Assembly: GCF_019175365.1 (NCBI RefSeq)
Contig: NZ_CP059572.1
Coordinates: 1,426,001 to 1,490,000, forward strand
DNA: 64,000 nt
Direction of reading: 5' to 3'
DNA from: Actinomadura graeca
GTDB taxonomy: Bacteria; Actinomycetota; Actinomycetes; Streptosporangiales; Streptosporangiaceae
The notes beneath the pieces are model-generated. The model had not been told where the DNA came from, searched no databases, and worked only from the letters and a program-made list of their open reading frames with translations. The translations under genes were made by a program, and so were the position numbers. Positions within the stretch are counted from its first letter, which is position 1; every line of letters begins with the position of its first letter. Positions 34,932 through 44,281 of the stretch are shown piece after piece.

Positions 34932-35948
34932 ATGGCAACCGTCACCTACCGCCAGGCCCTCCGGGACACGCTCCGCTCGGAGATGCTGCGGGACGAGAAC
35001 GTCTTCCTCATCGGCGAGGAGATCGGGCTCTTCGAGGGCTCCTACAAGATCACCGAAGGGCTGCTGAAGGAGTTCGGGCCGCGCCGCGTGCGCGACACCC
35101 CGATCGCCGAGGAGGGCTTCGTCGGCGCCGCGATCGGCGCCGCCATGCTCGGCCTCCGCCCGGTCGTGGAGATCATGACGATCAACTTCTCGCTGCTGGC
35201 GCTGGACCAGATCGTCAACCACGCCGCGAAGATCTACGGGATGTTCGGCGGGCAGGCCAGCGTGCCGCTGGTGATCCGCACGCCCGGGGGCGGCGGGCAG
35301 CAGCTCGGCGCCACCCACTCGCAGAACGTCGAGCTGTTCTACTCGTTCATCCCCGGCCTGAAGGTCGTCGCGCCGAGCACGCCCGCCGAGGCGTCCGCGA
35401 TGCTGAAAGCCGCGATCCGCGACGACGACCCGGTGCTGTTCCTGGAGAACCTCGCCCTCTACAACAGCCGCGGCGACCTGCCCGCCGGGATCGACGAGAT
35501 CGAGCCCGCCGAGATCGGCCGCGCCGCCGTCACCCGCCCGGGCACCGACATCACGATCATCGGCTACTCCCGGATGGCGCGGGTCGCCTCCGAGGTCGCC
35601 GAGACCCTCGCCGCGGAGGGGATCTCCGCCGAGGTCGTGGACCTGCGGAGCCTGCGGCCCCTCGACCGGGAGACCGTCGTGGAGTCGGTCCGCCGGACCG
35701 GCTGCGCCGTGGTGGCCGAGGACGACTGGCTGACCTACGGCATCGGCGCCGAGATCGCCGCCACCATCCAGGAGGGCGCCTTCGACTGGCTGGACGCCCC
35801 CGTCCGGCGCGTGGCCATGGCGGAGGTCCCCCTCCCCTACGCCAAGTCCCTGGAGACGGCGGCGCTGCCGTCCGCGGAGTCCCTGCTCACCGCCGTCCGC
35901 GACACGCTCCGCGCGACCGGCCGCCTGGTCCTGGAGGACGCCCGATGA
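34932..35948 (+). CDS. 2-oxoacid dehydrogenase E1 beta subunit
   Basis: A 338-residue transketolase-type beta subunit: TYRQALRDTLRSEMLRDENVF, FLIGEEIGLFEGSYKITEGL, RDTPIAEEGFVGAAIGAAM, and THSQNVELFYSFIPGLKVVAPSTPA with the conserved catalytic His. The C-terminal domain has IGYSRMA and LRSLRPLDRETV. ATG at 34932, ten bases after the E1alpha stop, with GAGGAG upstream. The stop overlaps the E2 start (ATGA). The sequence is of the PdhB/AcoB kind. Confidence 0.93.
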   Translation: MATVTYRQALRDTLRSEMLRDENVFLIGEEIGLFEGSYKITEGLLKEFGPRRVRDTPIAEEGFVGAAIGAAMLGLRPVVEIMTINFSLLALDQIVNHAAKIYGMFGGQASVPLVIRTPGGGGQQLGATHSQNVELFYSFIPGLKVVAPSTPAEASAMLKAAIRDDDPVLFLENLALYNSRGDLPAGIDEIEPAEIGRAAVTRPGTDITIIGYSRMARVASEVAETLAAEGISAEVVDLRSLRPLDRETVVESVRRTGCAVVAEDDWLTYGIGAEIAATIQEGAFDWLDAPVRRVAMAEVPLPYAKSLETAALPSAESLLTAVRDTLRATGRLVLEDAR

Positions 35949-37267
35949 CCGACATCCTCATGCCCCGGCTCTCCGACACGATGGAGGAGGGCGTCATCAG
36001 CTCCTGGCAGAAGCGGCCGGGGGACGAGGTCGCGGTGGGCGATGTGATCGTCGACATCGAGACCGACAAGGCGGTCATGGAGTACGAGGCGTACGAGGCC
36101 GGCGTGCTGGAGAAGATCCTCGTGGGCGAGGGCGAGTCCGCCGCGATCGGCGCCCCCATCGCGGTGATCGCCCCGGTCGGCGCCCAGGTCCCGGCAGCCC
36201 CGGCCGTCCCGGCCGAGGCGGTGGCGGCCCCCGCGCCCGCGGCGGCCGCCGCACCGGCCCCGGTCGCGGTCGCACCGTCCGCGCCGTCCGCCCCGGCCCC
36301 GGCCGTGCCGTCCGCGCCCGCGGCATCCGCGCCGCGCGGGACGTCCCGTCCGCCGTCGTCGCCGCTGGCGCGGCGCCTGGCCCGTGACCACGGCATCGAC
36401 CTGGCCTCGCTCACCGGCACGGGACCGGGCGGGCGGATCGTCCGCGCCGACATCGAGGCCGCGATCCGCGCCGGTGGCCCCGCATCCTCGGCGCAGGCGC
36501 CCTCGGCACCCGCGCCCGGCGTACCCGCCGCGCCGTCCGTGCCCGCGCCCGCCGCGCCGTCCGCGAAGACGCGGGCGGACGACCCGGACGTCGAGGCCGT
36601 CCCCCTGAACCGCTTCCGGAAGGTGGCGGCCCGCCGTCTCACCGAGAGCAAGCGCGAGGCCCCGCACTTCTACCTCGAACGCGAGGTGGACGCCGGGGCG
36701 CTGCTGGAGTTCCGCGCGACGCTCAACGAGGCGCTCGCCCCGTCCAAGGTCAGCGTCAACGACCTGGTCGTGAAGGCGGCGGCGACCGCGCTGCGCGAGC
36801 ACCCGGCGGTGAACGTCTCCTACACCGGGGAGGACCTGCTCTTCCACAAGCGCGTGCACGTCGGCGTGGCGGTGGCGGTCGAGGACGGCCTGGTCGTCCC
36901 GGTCGTCCGGGACGCCGACCGCAAGAGCGTCTCGCGGATCGGCGAGGAGACGCGCGAGCTGGCGGGCAGGGCGCGCGAGGGCAGGCTGACCGCGGCGGAG
37001 ATGAGCGGCGGGACGTTCAGCGTCAGCAACCTCGGCATGTTCGGCGTCCGCTCCTTCGCCGCGGTGATCAACCCGCCGGAGGCCGCGATCCTGGCCGTCG
37101 GCGCCGTCCGCGACGAGCCGGTCGTCCGCGACGGGCAGGTCGTGCCGGGCAGGCGCATGGCGCTGACCCTCTCGGTCGACCACCGCGCCTGCGACGGCGC
37201 CACCGCCGCGCGGTTCCTGGCGCGGCTGGCCGGGCTCCTCCAGAACCCCCTGCTGATCGTCGCCTAG
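35945..37267 (+). CDS. 2-oxoacid dehydrogenase E2, dihydrolipoamide acyltransferase
   Basis: A 440-residue E2. Residues 1-75 are one lipoyl domain with the lipoylated lysine in IETDKAVMEYEA (Lys42). A long Ala/Pro linker follows, then the peripheral-subunit-binding domain (SPLARRLARDHGIDLASLTG, GTGPGGRIVRADIE), a second Ala/Pro linker and the catalytic domain with SVDHRACDGATAARFLA (His413). It transfers the acyl group to CoA. An E3 (dihydrolipoamide dehydrogenase) gene does not follow, so a shared E3 encoded elsewhere must be used. Confidence 0.94.
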   Translation: MTDILMPRLSDTMEEGVISSWQKRPGDEVAVGDVIVDIETDKAVMEYEAYEAGVLEKILVGEGESAAIGAPIAVIAPVGAQVPAAPAVPAEAVAAPAPAAAAAPAPVAVAPSAPSAPAPAVPSAPAASAPRGTSRPPSSPLARRLARDHGIDLASLTGTGPGGRIVRADIEAAIRAGGPASSAQAPSAPAPGVPAAPSVPAPAAPSAKTRADDPDVEAVPLNRFRKVAARRLTESKREAPHFYLEREVDAGALLEFRATLNEALAPSKVSVNDLVVKAAATALREHPAVNVSYTGEDLLFHKRVHVGVAVAVEDGLVVPVVRDADRKSVSRIGEETRELAGRAREGRLTAAEMSGGTFSVSNLGMFGVRSFAAVINPPEAAILAVGAVRDEPVVRDGQVVPGRRMALTLSVDHRACDGATAARFLARLAGLLQNPLLIVA

Positions 37268-37283
37268 ATCACGGCCGGGACGC

Positions 37284-38069
37284 CTAGAGCATGACCCGGC
37301 CTCCGGCGACGTCGATCGTGAGGCCGGTCAGCCAGGCGGACCGGTCGGAGGCGAGGAAGAGCGCGGTGCCGGCGACGTCGGCCGTCTCCCCCAGCCTGCC
37401 GAGCGGGTGGGAGGCGGCGACGGCGTCCTGCACCTCCGGCGGCATGAACCGGGCGGTGCGCTCGGTGCGGATCGTCGCCGGTGCGACGCAGTTGACGCGG
37501 ACGCCGTCCCGGCCGACCTCGGCGGCGGCGTGCCGGGTCAATGCCTGGACGCCCGCCTTCGCGGCCTCGTAGGCGACCGGGGCGCCCCACGGGTTGCCCA
37601 TCTCGCGCCCGCCGCCGCCCGGCAGGTTGCTCGGAAGCCGTCCCGCCGAGGACGACATCGTGATGATCGACCCCGCCCGGCGTTCCTGCATACCGGGCAG
37701 GAAGCCCTTCAGGGTCAGGAACGTCGCGGTGAGGTTGCCGTCGACGACCGACCGCCACTCCTGCTCGCTCATCGCCGCGGTCGGCCCGGGCCGGGCGATG
37801 CCGCCGCCCGCGAAGGCGCACAGGACCCCGGCCGGGCCGAGGTCGTCCTCGACGCGCCGCCGCGCCGCCTCGATCGCGGCGAGGTCGGTGACGTCGGCCT
37901 GCACGCCGATCCCGCCGATCTCCTCGGCGACCCGCGCGAGGGCCTCCTCGTCCCGTCCGATGACGGCGACCTTGGCGCCCTCGGCGGCGAACTCGCGCGC
38001 GGTATCGGCCCCGATGCCGCGCGAGCCGCCGGTGACGACGACGACCGTTCCGTTGAGCTCTGGATACAT
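37284..38069 (-). CDS. Short-chain dehydrogenase/reductase
   Basis: A 261-residue SDR. The cofactor motif VVTGGSRGIGADTAREFA is at the N-terminus, the catalytic Ser lies in ITMSSSAGRLPS, and the YxxxK pair is in VAYEAAKAGVQALT. An insertion with GGGGREMGNPWG lies between Ser and Tyr. The fold's C-terminal LASDRSAWLTGLTIDVAGG is standard. Substrate not predictable. ATG at 38069 has GGGGGA upstream. A TetR-type operator sits 49 bases before the start, but no TetR gene is nearby. Confidence 0.9.
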   Translation of the reverse strand: MYPELNGTVVVVTGGSRGIGADTAREFAAEGAKVAVIGRDEEALARVAEEIGGIGVQADVTDLAAIEAARRRVEDDLGPAGVLCAFAGGGIARPGPTAAMSEQEWRSVVDGNLTATFLTLKGFLPGMQERRAGSIITMSSSAGRLPSNLPGGGGREMGNPWGAPVAYEAAKAGVQALTRHAAAEVGRDGVRVNCVAPATIRTERTARFMPPEVQDAVAASHPLGRLGETADVAGTALFLASDRSAWLTGLTIDVAGGRVML

Positions 38070-38117
38070 GGTTCCCCCCACACGATGACGTCAGTGCTGA
38101 TCAGGTACCCATCATTC

Positions 38118-38135
38118 TGAGTGAGCACTCACTCA
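38118..38135. promoter_or_regulatory. TetR-type operator upstream of the SDR gene
   Basis: TGAGTGAGCACTCACTCA is a perfect inverted repeat with 8-bp arms around CA. Sequences of the TGAGTGA...TCACTCA form are classic targets of TetR/AcrR repressors. It stands 49 bases before the SDR start and would overlap its promoter. Confidence 0.7.
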
Positions 38136-38287
38136 TTCGTCAAGCCACCAAGACCCCAGGCGAGCCCCACATCGTCGTCACCGGCTTCCACGAACAACGG
38201 CTGGCAGCGGCCGTGGCGGCGACCGACCGACTGCTGGGCCGGGGCTGGACGTTCAGTGCCCACTGACTCCCTAGCCTCGGCCCTCAC

Positions 38288-38575
38288 TCAGCCTGCCCAG
38301 ACGATATCGGTGATGTAGAACTCCTTGATGTCAGCGATCACCATGTACTCAACGCACACATCGAGATCGTTCACCGAAACCGTATATTCGACCCCGACTG
38401 CGTCGAGTGGCTTGCCCGGCGGCGGCGCCCCCGAGTCGACCAGGGCGCCCCCTGTCCATGCCAGCTCACACAGGAACCGGGTCAGCCGGTCCTCGATCGG
38501 CTCCGGTAGTGAGTGGAGCACCTGCCCCGCCACCTCCGAGCAAAAGACCGTCCAGCCGCTCTTGGGAGCGGTCAC
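38288..38575 (-). CDS. Small protein, possible toxin partner
   Basis: A 95-residue protein whose start overlaps the stop of the gene before it (ATGA). It has a short basic N-terminus, SLPEPIEDRLTRFLCELAW, and a beta-rich C-terminus (VEYTVSVNDLDVCVEYMVIAD, FYITDIVW) that is reminiscent of RelE/ParE-like small folds. Homology is not certain. The two-gene, coupled arrangement with an upstream charged helical protein fits a toxin-antitoxin or similar pair. No catalytic residue can be assigned by eye. Confidence 0.5.
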   Translation of the reverse strand: MTAPKSGWTVFCSEVAGQVLHSLPEPIEDRLTRFLCELAWTGGALVDSGAPPPGKPLDAVGVEYTVSVNDLDVCVEYMVIADIKEFYITDIVWAG

Positions 38576-38880
38576 CCTTCGCCTTTTCCGAACCGGCGCC
38601 CCGCCTTGATCTCCTCCAGCGAGATCTTCCTGCCCTTCCGCATCTCCTCGACTGCTCTGGCACGGCGCTCCGCCCGGTCGGGCAGCTGACCGAACATGGC
38701 TTCGGCGTACCAGCCCGACAACAGGTTCTCCAGCTCGGGCCCGAGCTCGGCCGCCATGACCTCGCCGAGGAACTGGACACGCTGCTCCTCGGACAGCCGG
38801 TCGCTGATGCCCTTGATCGTGCGCGGGACGCGGTGGACTTGGCCCGGGAGCATGGGGGGTTCCACCGGTTGTGCGCTCAT
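38572..38880 (-). CDS. Small helical charged protein, possible antitoxin partner
   Basis: A 102-residue protein from the ATG at 38880, which has AAGGAG five bases before it; a longer frame from 38952 lacks a ribosome site. It is helical and charged throughout (GISDRLSEEQRVQFLGEVMAAELGPELENLL in parts; DRAERRARAVEEMRKGRKISLEEIKAG). The C-terminal tail KISLEEIKAGRRFGKG looks like a disordered basic-acidic tail as seen in antitoxins. No HTH is clear. Coupled to the 95-residue gene downstream. Confidence 0.5.
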   Translation of the reverse strand: MSAQPVEPPMLPGQVHRVPRTIKGISDRLSEEQRVQFLGEVMAAELGPELENLLSGWYAEAMFGQLPDRAERRARAVEEMRKGRKISLEEIKAGRRFGKGEG

Positions 38881-38964
38881 GGGACTCCTTCTGGTCTCGT
38901 CCGCTTCGCCGCTCGCCCCTTCATCGGAAACCATACTGAGGACCTCCGTCATTACACGTGGTAA

Positions 38965-41900
38965 TCATCGAAAACGCTGGGTAGCCGCCTCCGCCGCGGT
39001 GAGCGGGCGCAGGAGGGTCGTGTAGGTGTAGGCGATGTCGGGGCGGACCCGGTACTCGGGGCGGACGGGGTTGGGCGTGTCGCCGACGCCGGTCACGGCG
39101 TGGTCGATGTGGAGAGTGTTCCAGCCCGGGTTGCGGACGCGGGCGAAGGGGTAGAGCGCGCGGTCGAGGTCGTCGTACGGGGTGACGCCCGCCTCGACGT
39201 CGCCGCCGACGAGGACGCCGGCGCGGCCGTCGGTCAGCAGCGCCCAGCGGACGTCGTCGTGGTTGCCGTGGTCCTGGGGACGGTAGTAGGGGACGTACTG
39301 ACGGTCGACCGTGGACGACCAGACGCCCATGCGCGTGCCGTCCTTGCGGTCGGCGTAGTTCTCGGCTGGTCCCCGCCCGTACCAGGCGAACCGGTTGAAA
39401 CGGGCCGGTGTCCTGAGGGTGTAGCCGACCCGTCCGAGGTAGGGCAGGGTCCGGACCCGGCCTTGCGGGACGACCCGGTGCGTCAGCCCGATCTGTCCCG
39501 AGCCGTCGATGACGTAGGTCGTGGTCTGGTCGAACCACGCGTCGGGGCGGTCCGGCGCCGCGACCTTCGAGGTGAGGGACACGGTCGTCCGGCGCCCTGG
39601 CGTCACGGTCACCGCGCCGGGCGCCGTGACGAGCCGGTCCAGCCCGGCCTTGCGCCAGTCCTCGCCCTCGGCGCGGCCCCAGGTGTAGGTCTCGTTGCTG
39701 ATGGGCGGCCGCCACACGTCGAGTTCGGGGCCGGTGCGCAGCAGCTCGGTGCCCCTGGCGCGCATGGAGGTGAGCGTGCCCTTGGCCTTGTCGAAGACGT
39801 AGCGGAACCCCTTGCCGGTCACGACGACCTGTTCCGCATCCTGCGTCGCCTTGGGCTCACCTTTGGCGGGCTTGCGCACCCCCGGGACGATCGTGCCACC
39901 GGCCGGGAACTGGCCGAAGCCCACGACGTGCCCTGCCCGTGCGTACCACGTGCGTTGTTTCAGCACGGCCTCCACCGTCAGCCAGCGCTCCGTCTTGGAC
40001 GGGTTATCGGGCGCCCCCGGAATCGACGGTGTGACCGTACTTCCTGGTCTCAGAGCAAGGGGCGTCTTGCCCGACCTCAGAGTGCGGTGTCCTTCGGTGT
40101 AGCTCCAGCGGAGTTCTAGGTCGGAGGTGTCCGCGAAGCTGCGTTCGCTGGTCACGGACAAGGTTCCGCCTGGACGGGTCACGCGGATCGGTGATTGCGT
40201 CCAGGAGAGCTGGGCCGTCTCTGGCTGAACGTAGCGGTCCGAGCCCACCAGTCCATCGACACCGGACAGGCTCTGCCCGTTGGACAGGAACGTGCCCTTG
40301 GTGTCGAAGCGGTCGAAGTCCAGCGCGAGGATCGCCTCCTTGTCCGGGTCGGCGCCCGCGCCGAGCTCGGCGGGCGTCAATGCGCGGCCGTAGACGCGGA
40401 CCTCGTCGATGGTGCCGTGCGCCATGCGGCCCTTGTAGTTGTCCTGCATGGTCTCGGAATTGCGTGCGACGTTGAGGTCCGCCGACGACCGGTCGATGGG
40501 GCCGGAGAAGGGGACGGCGGCCGCCTGCCGTCCGTCCACGTAGAGGCGCAGCGCGGTCCCGTCGTAGGTGCCGGTCACCCGATGCCATGTGTCGTACCAG
40601 TCCGGGGGCACGGGGGCGCGCACCGGCCGCCAGGTGCCGCTGTGGACGAAGAACTCCAGGGTGTGCTCGTCCGCCATCTTCAGGGCGTAGGAATGGTCGC
40701 CCTTGCCGACGATGGTGAGATCCCCCGTCCACGGGCGGGCGGGCTTCACCCACGAGTCCAGCGTGACGGACGTCCCGGTCAGGTCGAGGCGCCGGTCGCG
40801 GTAGACCTCCACGAAGTCGTCCAGGCCGGAGAAGTAGAGGGCCTTCCCGCGGTGACCGTCCACTGTCTTGGGCAGGCCCTGCGACCAGGCGAGGATCGCG
40901 TTGCCGGAGCCGTCCGGGGTGGTGATGAGGGGCTGCCGCTGGTTCGCCTCGGCCCAGTCCCAGACGAATCCGCCCTGCGTCTGCGGATGGCGCCTGATCA
41001 CCTCCCAGAACTCGCGGAAGTTGCCGAGGCTGTTGCCCATGGCGTGCGCGTACTCGCCGAGGATGATCGGTTTCCTCGTCGCCCCGGCCTGCGTCTCGAA
41101 CCGGGCGGGGGTCGGGTAGCGCGGGCCCCATACCCGCGCGTAGGGGGCGTCGCCGTCCGGGACGTTCGACTGGTGGTACAGCGGCCGGGAGGGCTCGGCC
41201 TCCCCCGCCCACTCAGCCATCGCGCGGTGTGCGTCGCCCAGGCCGGCCTCGTTGCCGGTGTCCCACAACAGCACGCTCGGATGGTTCTTGTCGCGCGCCA
41301 CCATCGCCTGGAACCGTTCGAGGAACGCCTTCCGCCATTCGGGACGGTCCGCGAGGCAGTCCCGCGGCCCGGACACGGCGCAGTCCTGCCAGTTGTGGGT
41401 CTCCGCATCCACCTCGTCGTCGATCCACAGCCCGCGCCGGTCGGCCAGCTCGTAGAGGTAGGGGTCGGACGGGTAGTGCGCCGTGCGGACGGCGTTGACG
41501 TTGAGCCGCTTCATCAGCGCCACGTCGGACTCCATGCGCGCCCGTGTCTGGTGCCGTCCGGTCCGGGGGTCGGTCTCGGGCCGGTTGACGCCTTTGACCA
41601 GGATCCGGCGGCCGTTGACGAGGACCTGCCGGTCCCTGATCTCGATCTCCCGGAACCCGACCGTCTCCCGCGTGGTGTGGACGACGCGTCCCCCGGGGTC
41701 GGCGAGCTGGAGGAGCAGCGTGTAGAGGCGGGGCGTCTCGTCCGTCCATGTCGCGGGGTCGGCGACCGGCGCGGTGAGCCGCAGGGAGGTGGTCTCGCCG
41801 CGTACCGCCGCCGTGCCGGAGAAGCGCTGCACCGCATGGCCCGCGGGGTCCACGAGCGTGGCGCGGACGGTGTGCTCGCCGCGCGGCCCCTGTTTGCTTC

Positions 41901-42765
41901 CCACGGTGACGTCCGCGCCGAGTCGCGCGTTCTTGTAGGCGGCGTCCAGGTCGGTGTGGACGGCGACATCGCGGATGTACGTCTTCGGCGTGGAGTACGC
42001 CCACACGTCACGGAATATCCCGCTGAACCGCCACTGGTCGAAGTCCTCCAGGTAGGAGCCGGAACTCCAGCGGTGCACCTGGACGGCGACGGTGTTCGCG
42101 CCCGCGTGGACGAGGTCGCCGACGTCGAACTCGGCCGGGGTGTACCCGCCCTGGTCGTAGCCCGCGTACCGGCCGTTCACCCATACGAGGTAGGCGCTGG
42201 TCACGCCCTCGAAGCGCAGGAACGTGCGGCGGCCCTCCCAGTCGGCCGGGACACGGAGCGACCGCACGTACGCGCCGGTCGGGTTGATGTCGCGGGGCGT
42301 CCTCGGCGGATCGTCCGGGACGACCTCGGTCGGGATGTTGCGGAACACCGGATGGTCGAGCCGGTCGCTCTGCCAGGTGTGCGGCACCGTCACCTCGCGC
42401 CAGCGCGATGTGTCGTAGCCGTCGCGGTAGAAGCCGCCCGGCACCTCGGACGGACGGTCGGCGAGCGCGAAGCGCCAGGTGCCGTCCAGCGACCGTGTCC
42501 ACCTCCGGGCGTCACCGGCGAGCGCGGCGCGCGCGTCGCCGTACGGGCGGAGCACCGAGTGCGGCGGCTCCTGGCCCTCGCCGGTCATCTCGGGGTCGTC
42601 CAGATAGGCGTGGACGTCGGACGGCGGCGCGAGCCCGGCGGGCCCCTCGGCGACGACCGGCAGCGACACCGTGACCAGCGCGGACAGGGCCAGCAGGACG
42701 ACCAGGGAGCGGTGCACGGTCCGATCATGACCTGGCCCGCGGCGGGAGCGGGGGAACGCGGGCAT
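38965..42765 (-). CDS. Secreted GH2 beta-galactosidase with internal LamG-type domain
   Basis: A 1266-residue glycoside hydrolase family 2 enzyme of LacZ type. A signal peptide follows a basic start (SLVVLLALSALVTVSLPVVAEG). The jelly-roll domain has SLDGTWRFALADRP and VTVPHTWQSD; the TIM barrel has the acid/base Glu506 in WDTGNEAGLGD and the nucleophile Glu571 in LGEYAHAMGNSLGNF. An inserted LamG/concanavalin-like domain (about residues 640-800, ALYFSGLDDFVEVYRD) sits between barrel and the C-terminal small-chain domain (residues about 985-1266). A GTG at 42717 would give a cleaner signal peptide. It lies downstream of the ROK gene on the same strand and probably acts on extracellular galactosides. 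Confidence 0.92.
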   Translation of the reverse strand: MPAFPRSRRGPGHDRTVHRSLVVLLALSALVTVSLPVVAEGPAGLAPPSDVHAYLDDPEMTGEGQEPPHSVLRPYGDARAALAGDARRWTRSLDGTWRFALADRPSEVPGGFYRDGYDTSRWREVTVPHTWQSDRLDHPVFRNIPTEVVPDDPPRTPRDINPTGAYVRSLRVPADWEGRRTFLRFEGVTSAYLVWVNGRYAGYDQGGYTPAEFDVGDLVHAGANTVAVQVHRWSSGSYLEDFDQWRFSGIFRDVWAYSTPKTYIRDVAVHTDLDAAYKNARLGADVTVGSKQGPRGEHTVRATLVDPAGHAVQRFSGTAAVRGETTSLRLTAPVADPATWTDETPRLYTLLLQLADPGGRVVHTTRETVGFREIEIRDRQVLVNGRRILVKGVNRPETDPRTGRHQTRARMESDVALMKRLNVNAVRTAHYPSDPYLYELADRRGLWIDDEVDAETHNWQDCAVSGPRDCLADRPEWRKAFLERFQAMVARDKNHPSVLLWDTGNEAGLGDAHRAMAEWAGEAEPSRPLYHQSNVPDGDAPYARVWGPRYPTPARFETQAGATRKPIILGEYAHAMGNSLGNFREFWEVIRRHPQTQGGFVWDWAEANQRQPLITTPDGSGNAILAWSQGLPKTVDGHRGKALYFSGLDDFVEVYRDRRLDLTGTSVTLDSWVKPARPWTGDLTIVGKGDHSYALKMADEHTLEFFVHSGTWRPVRAPVPPDWYDTWHRVTGTYDGTALRLYVDGRQAAAVPFSGPIDRSSADLNVARNSETMQDNYKGRMAHGTIDEVRVYGRALTPAELGAGADPDKEAILALDFDRFDTKGTFLSNGQSLSGVDGLVGSDRYVQPETAQLSWTQSPIRVTRPGGTLSVTSERSFADTSDLELRWSYTEGHRTLRSGKTPLALRPGSTVTPSIPGAPDNPSKTERWLTVEAVLKQRTWYARAGHVVGFGQFPAGGTIVPGVRKPAKGEPKATQDAEQVVVTGKGFRYVFDKAKGTLTSMRARGTELLRTGPELDVWRPPISNETYTWGRAEGEDWRKAGLDRLVTAPGAVTVTPGRRTTVSLTSKVAAPDRPDAWFDQTTTYVIDGSGQIGLTHRVVPQGRVRTLPYLGRVGYTLRTPARFNRFAWYGRGPAENYADRKDGTRMGVWSSTVDRQYVPYYRPQDHGNHDDVRWALLTDGRAGVLVGGDVEAGVTPYDDLDRALYPFARVRNPGWNTLHIDHAVTGVGDTPNPVRPEYRVRPDIAYTYTTLLRPLTAAEAATQRFR

Positions 42766-42919
42766 CGGCGCGGCGCCTCCTCACGGGCGCGCCCCCTGAC
42801 ATCACCCGGAACGTCTCCGTCTGGGTACGCCTGGGACGTTAGGTGCCTACCGGACGTGGGTCAACGCGCGGGCCCGGATGTGGCGGTCCGGGAGACGGCC
42901 GTTCGCGCGCGCGCCTGGC

Positions 42920-44113
42920 TCAGCTCGCGGGCGTGACGCGGTCGAGGCGGAAGAGGTCCTCGTCGATGCGGTCGAGGGCGAGGCGGAGGGCGCCGAGCCC
43001 GACCGACTCGTCGCCCAGCTCGGACGCCTCGATCCGGACGGGGCTCAGGCACAGCGGGCGGACCTGCCGGCGCAGCTCGGCGACCAGCAGGTCGCCCGCC
43101 CGGATCAGCGGCCCGCCGACGACGATCATCTCCGGGTCGAGCGCGAGGGCCATCGCCGCGATGCCGCGGGCCATCCGGGCGGCGAGCCGCTCCACCACGG
43201 CCCGTGCCTCGGCGCCGCCCCAGCCCGCGACCGCGAGGACGCGCTCGGCGTCGTCCAGCTCCGGGCCCGCGGCGGCGATCCCGGCGAGGGCGGCGAAGGC
43301 GGCCTCGGGGCCCACCTCCGTCCCGGTGATGAGGGTGGCGGTCGTGTCGCGCAGCCCCAGCTCGGGCAGCATGCCGATCTCCCCGGCGGCGCCGTACCGG
43401 CCCCGGTGCAGCCGGCCGCCGATGAGGGCGCCGATGCCGGTGTGCAGGCCGGCGTGGACGCACACGACGTCGTCGGCCTCACGGGCGGCGCCGCGCCACC
43501 GCTCGGCGAGCGCGGCGAGGTTGGCGTCGTTGTCCACCAGGACGGGGCAGGAGAACGAGCGGCCGAGCTCGCGGGCGAGGTTGACGCCCTCCCAGCCCGG
43601 CACGACGGTGCAGAACGCGATGGTGCCGCCGGGCGCGACGACGCCGGGGGTCCCGGCGGCCACCGCCCACAGCGCCCGGCGCGGGACGCCCGTGCGGGAC
43701 AGGCACGTCTTGACCGCGGCGCGCACCGCCGCGATCCGCTCCCCCGGCGGCCCGGCGACGTCGAGGTCGGCGCGGTGCCCGCCCGTGACCTCCCCGGCGA
43801 GGTCGCAGACGAGCAGCCGGACGCGGTGGGCGTCGATCTCGATGCCGAGCGCGTACCCGGCCTCGGCACGGAAGCGGTAGCGGCGGGCGGGACGGCCGAG
43901 GCCGGTGCCCGGACGCGCCGCGGCCTCGGCGACGAGCCCGCGCCGGGCCAGCTCGCCGAGCACCCCCTCGGTGGTCGGCCGGGACAGCCCGACCTGCCGC
44001 GCGAGGCCCGTCAGCGTCGACTCGCCGCCGTCGCGCAGCGCCCGCAGGATCGCGGCGGAGTTGAGGCGGCGGAGGACCGACGGGTCGCCCCCGTGCAGGG
44101 AGTGTTCGGACAC
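42920..44113 (-). CDS. ROK-family regulator without the zinc cysteines
   Basis: A 397-residue ROK-type protein with an N-terminal winged helix (LRRLNSAAILRALRDGG; VGLSRPTTEGVLGELARRGL) and a C-terminal kinase-like fold (CPVLVDNDANLAALAE; HTGIGALIGGRLHRG; GEIGMLPELG). The CxCG zinc motif normally found after GEIGH is missing, and GEIGH is GEIGM, so it is a degenerate ROK as found in many actinobacteria. GTG at 44113 with GAGGTG upstream. Located between the GH2 and GH3 genes, it probably regulates one or both. An inverted repeat lies 50 bases before its start. Confidence 0.88.
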   Translation of the reverse strand: MSEHSLHGGDPSVLRRLNSAAILRALRDGGESTLTGLARQVGLSRPTTEGVLGELARRGLVAEAAARPGTGLGRPARRYRFRAEAGYALGIEIDAHRVRLLVCDLAGEVTGGHRADLDVAGPPGERIAAVRAAVKTCLSRTGVPRRALWAVAAGTPGVVAPGGTIAFCTVVPGWEGVNLARELGRSFSCPVLVDNDANLAALAERWRGAAREADDVVCVHAGLHTGIGALIGGRLHRGRYGAAGEIGMLPELGLRDTTATLITGTEVGPEAAFAALAGIAAAGPELDDAERVLAVAGWGGAEARAVVERLAARMARGIAAMALALDPEMIVVGGPLIRAGDLLVAELRRQVRPLCLSPVRIEASELGDESVGLGALRLALDRIDEDLFRLDRVTPAS

Positions 44114-44162
44114 GGCACCTCTCGACGGCGGTCGGCGGACGGACGGCGTTGTCGCCGGGTCT

Positions 44163-44187
44163 CATTATGAAATGAAACTGCATAATG
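44163..44187. promoter_or_regulatory. Inverted repeat upstream of ROK gene
   Basis: CATTATG (44163-44169) and CATAATG (44181-44187) form a perfect inverted repeat with an 11-base spacer in an AT-rich patch. Position and shape suit a ROK operator; autoregulation is likely. Confidence 0.55.
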
Positions 44188-44281
44188 CCGTGGGCGTCCC
44201 GCGTCCAGGATAGGCGCCCACGTCACGGGCGGCACCCGGTGACGGCCGCGCCCGCCCCCCGCGCCCGCCGCCGCCGCGCCG

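Noticed and set aside
38123..38266. A plus-strand frame ending HIVVTGFHEQRLAAAVAATDRLLGRG before a stop at 38264-38266, possible gene remnant.
   Set aside because: No start codon or ribosome site is seen upstream and only about 30 residues look protein-like. It overlaps the TetR-type operator. I could not support a gene.
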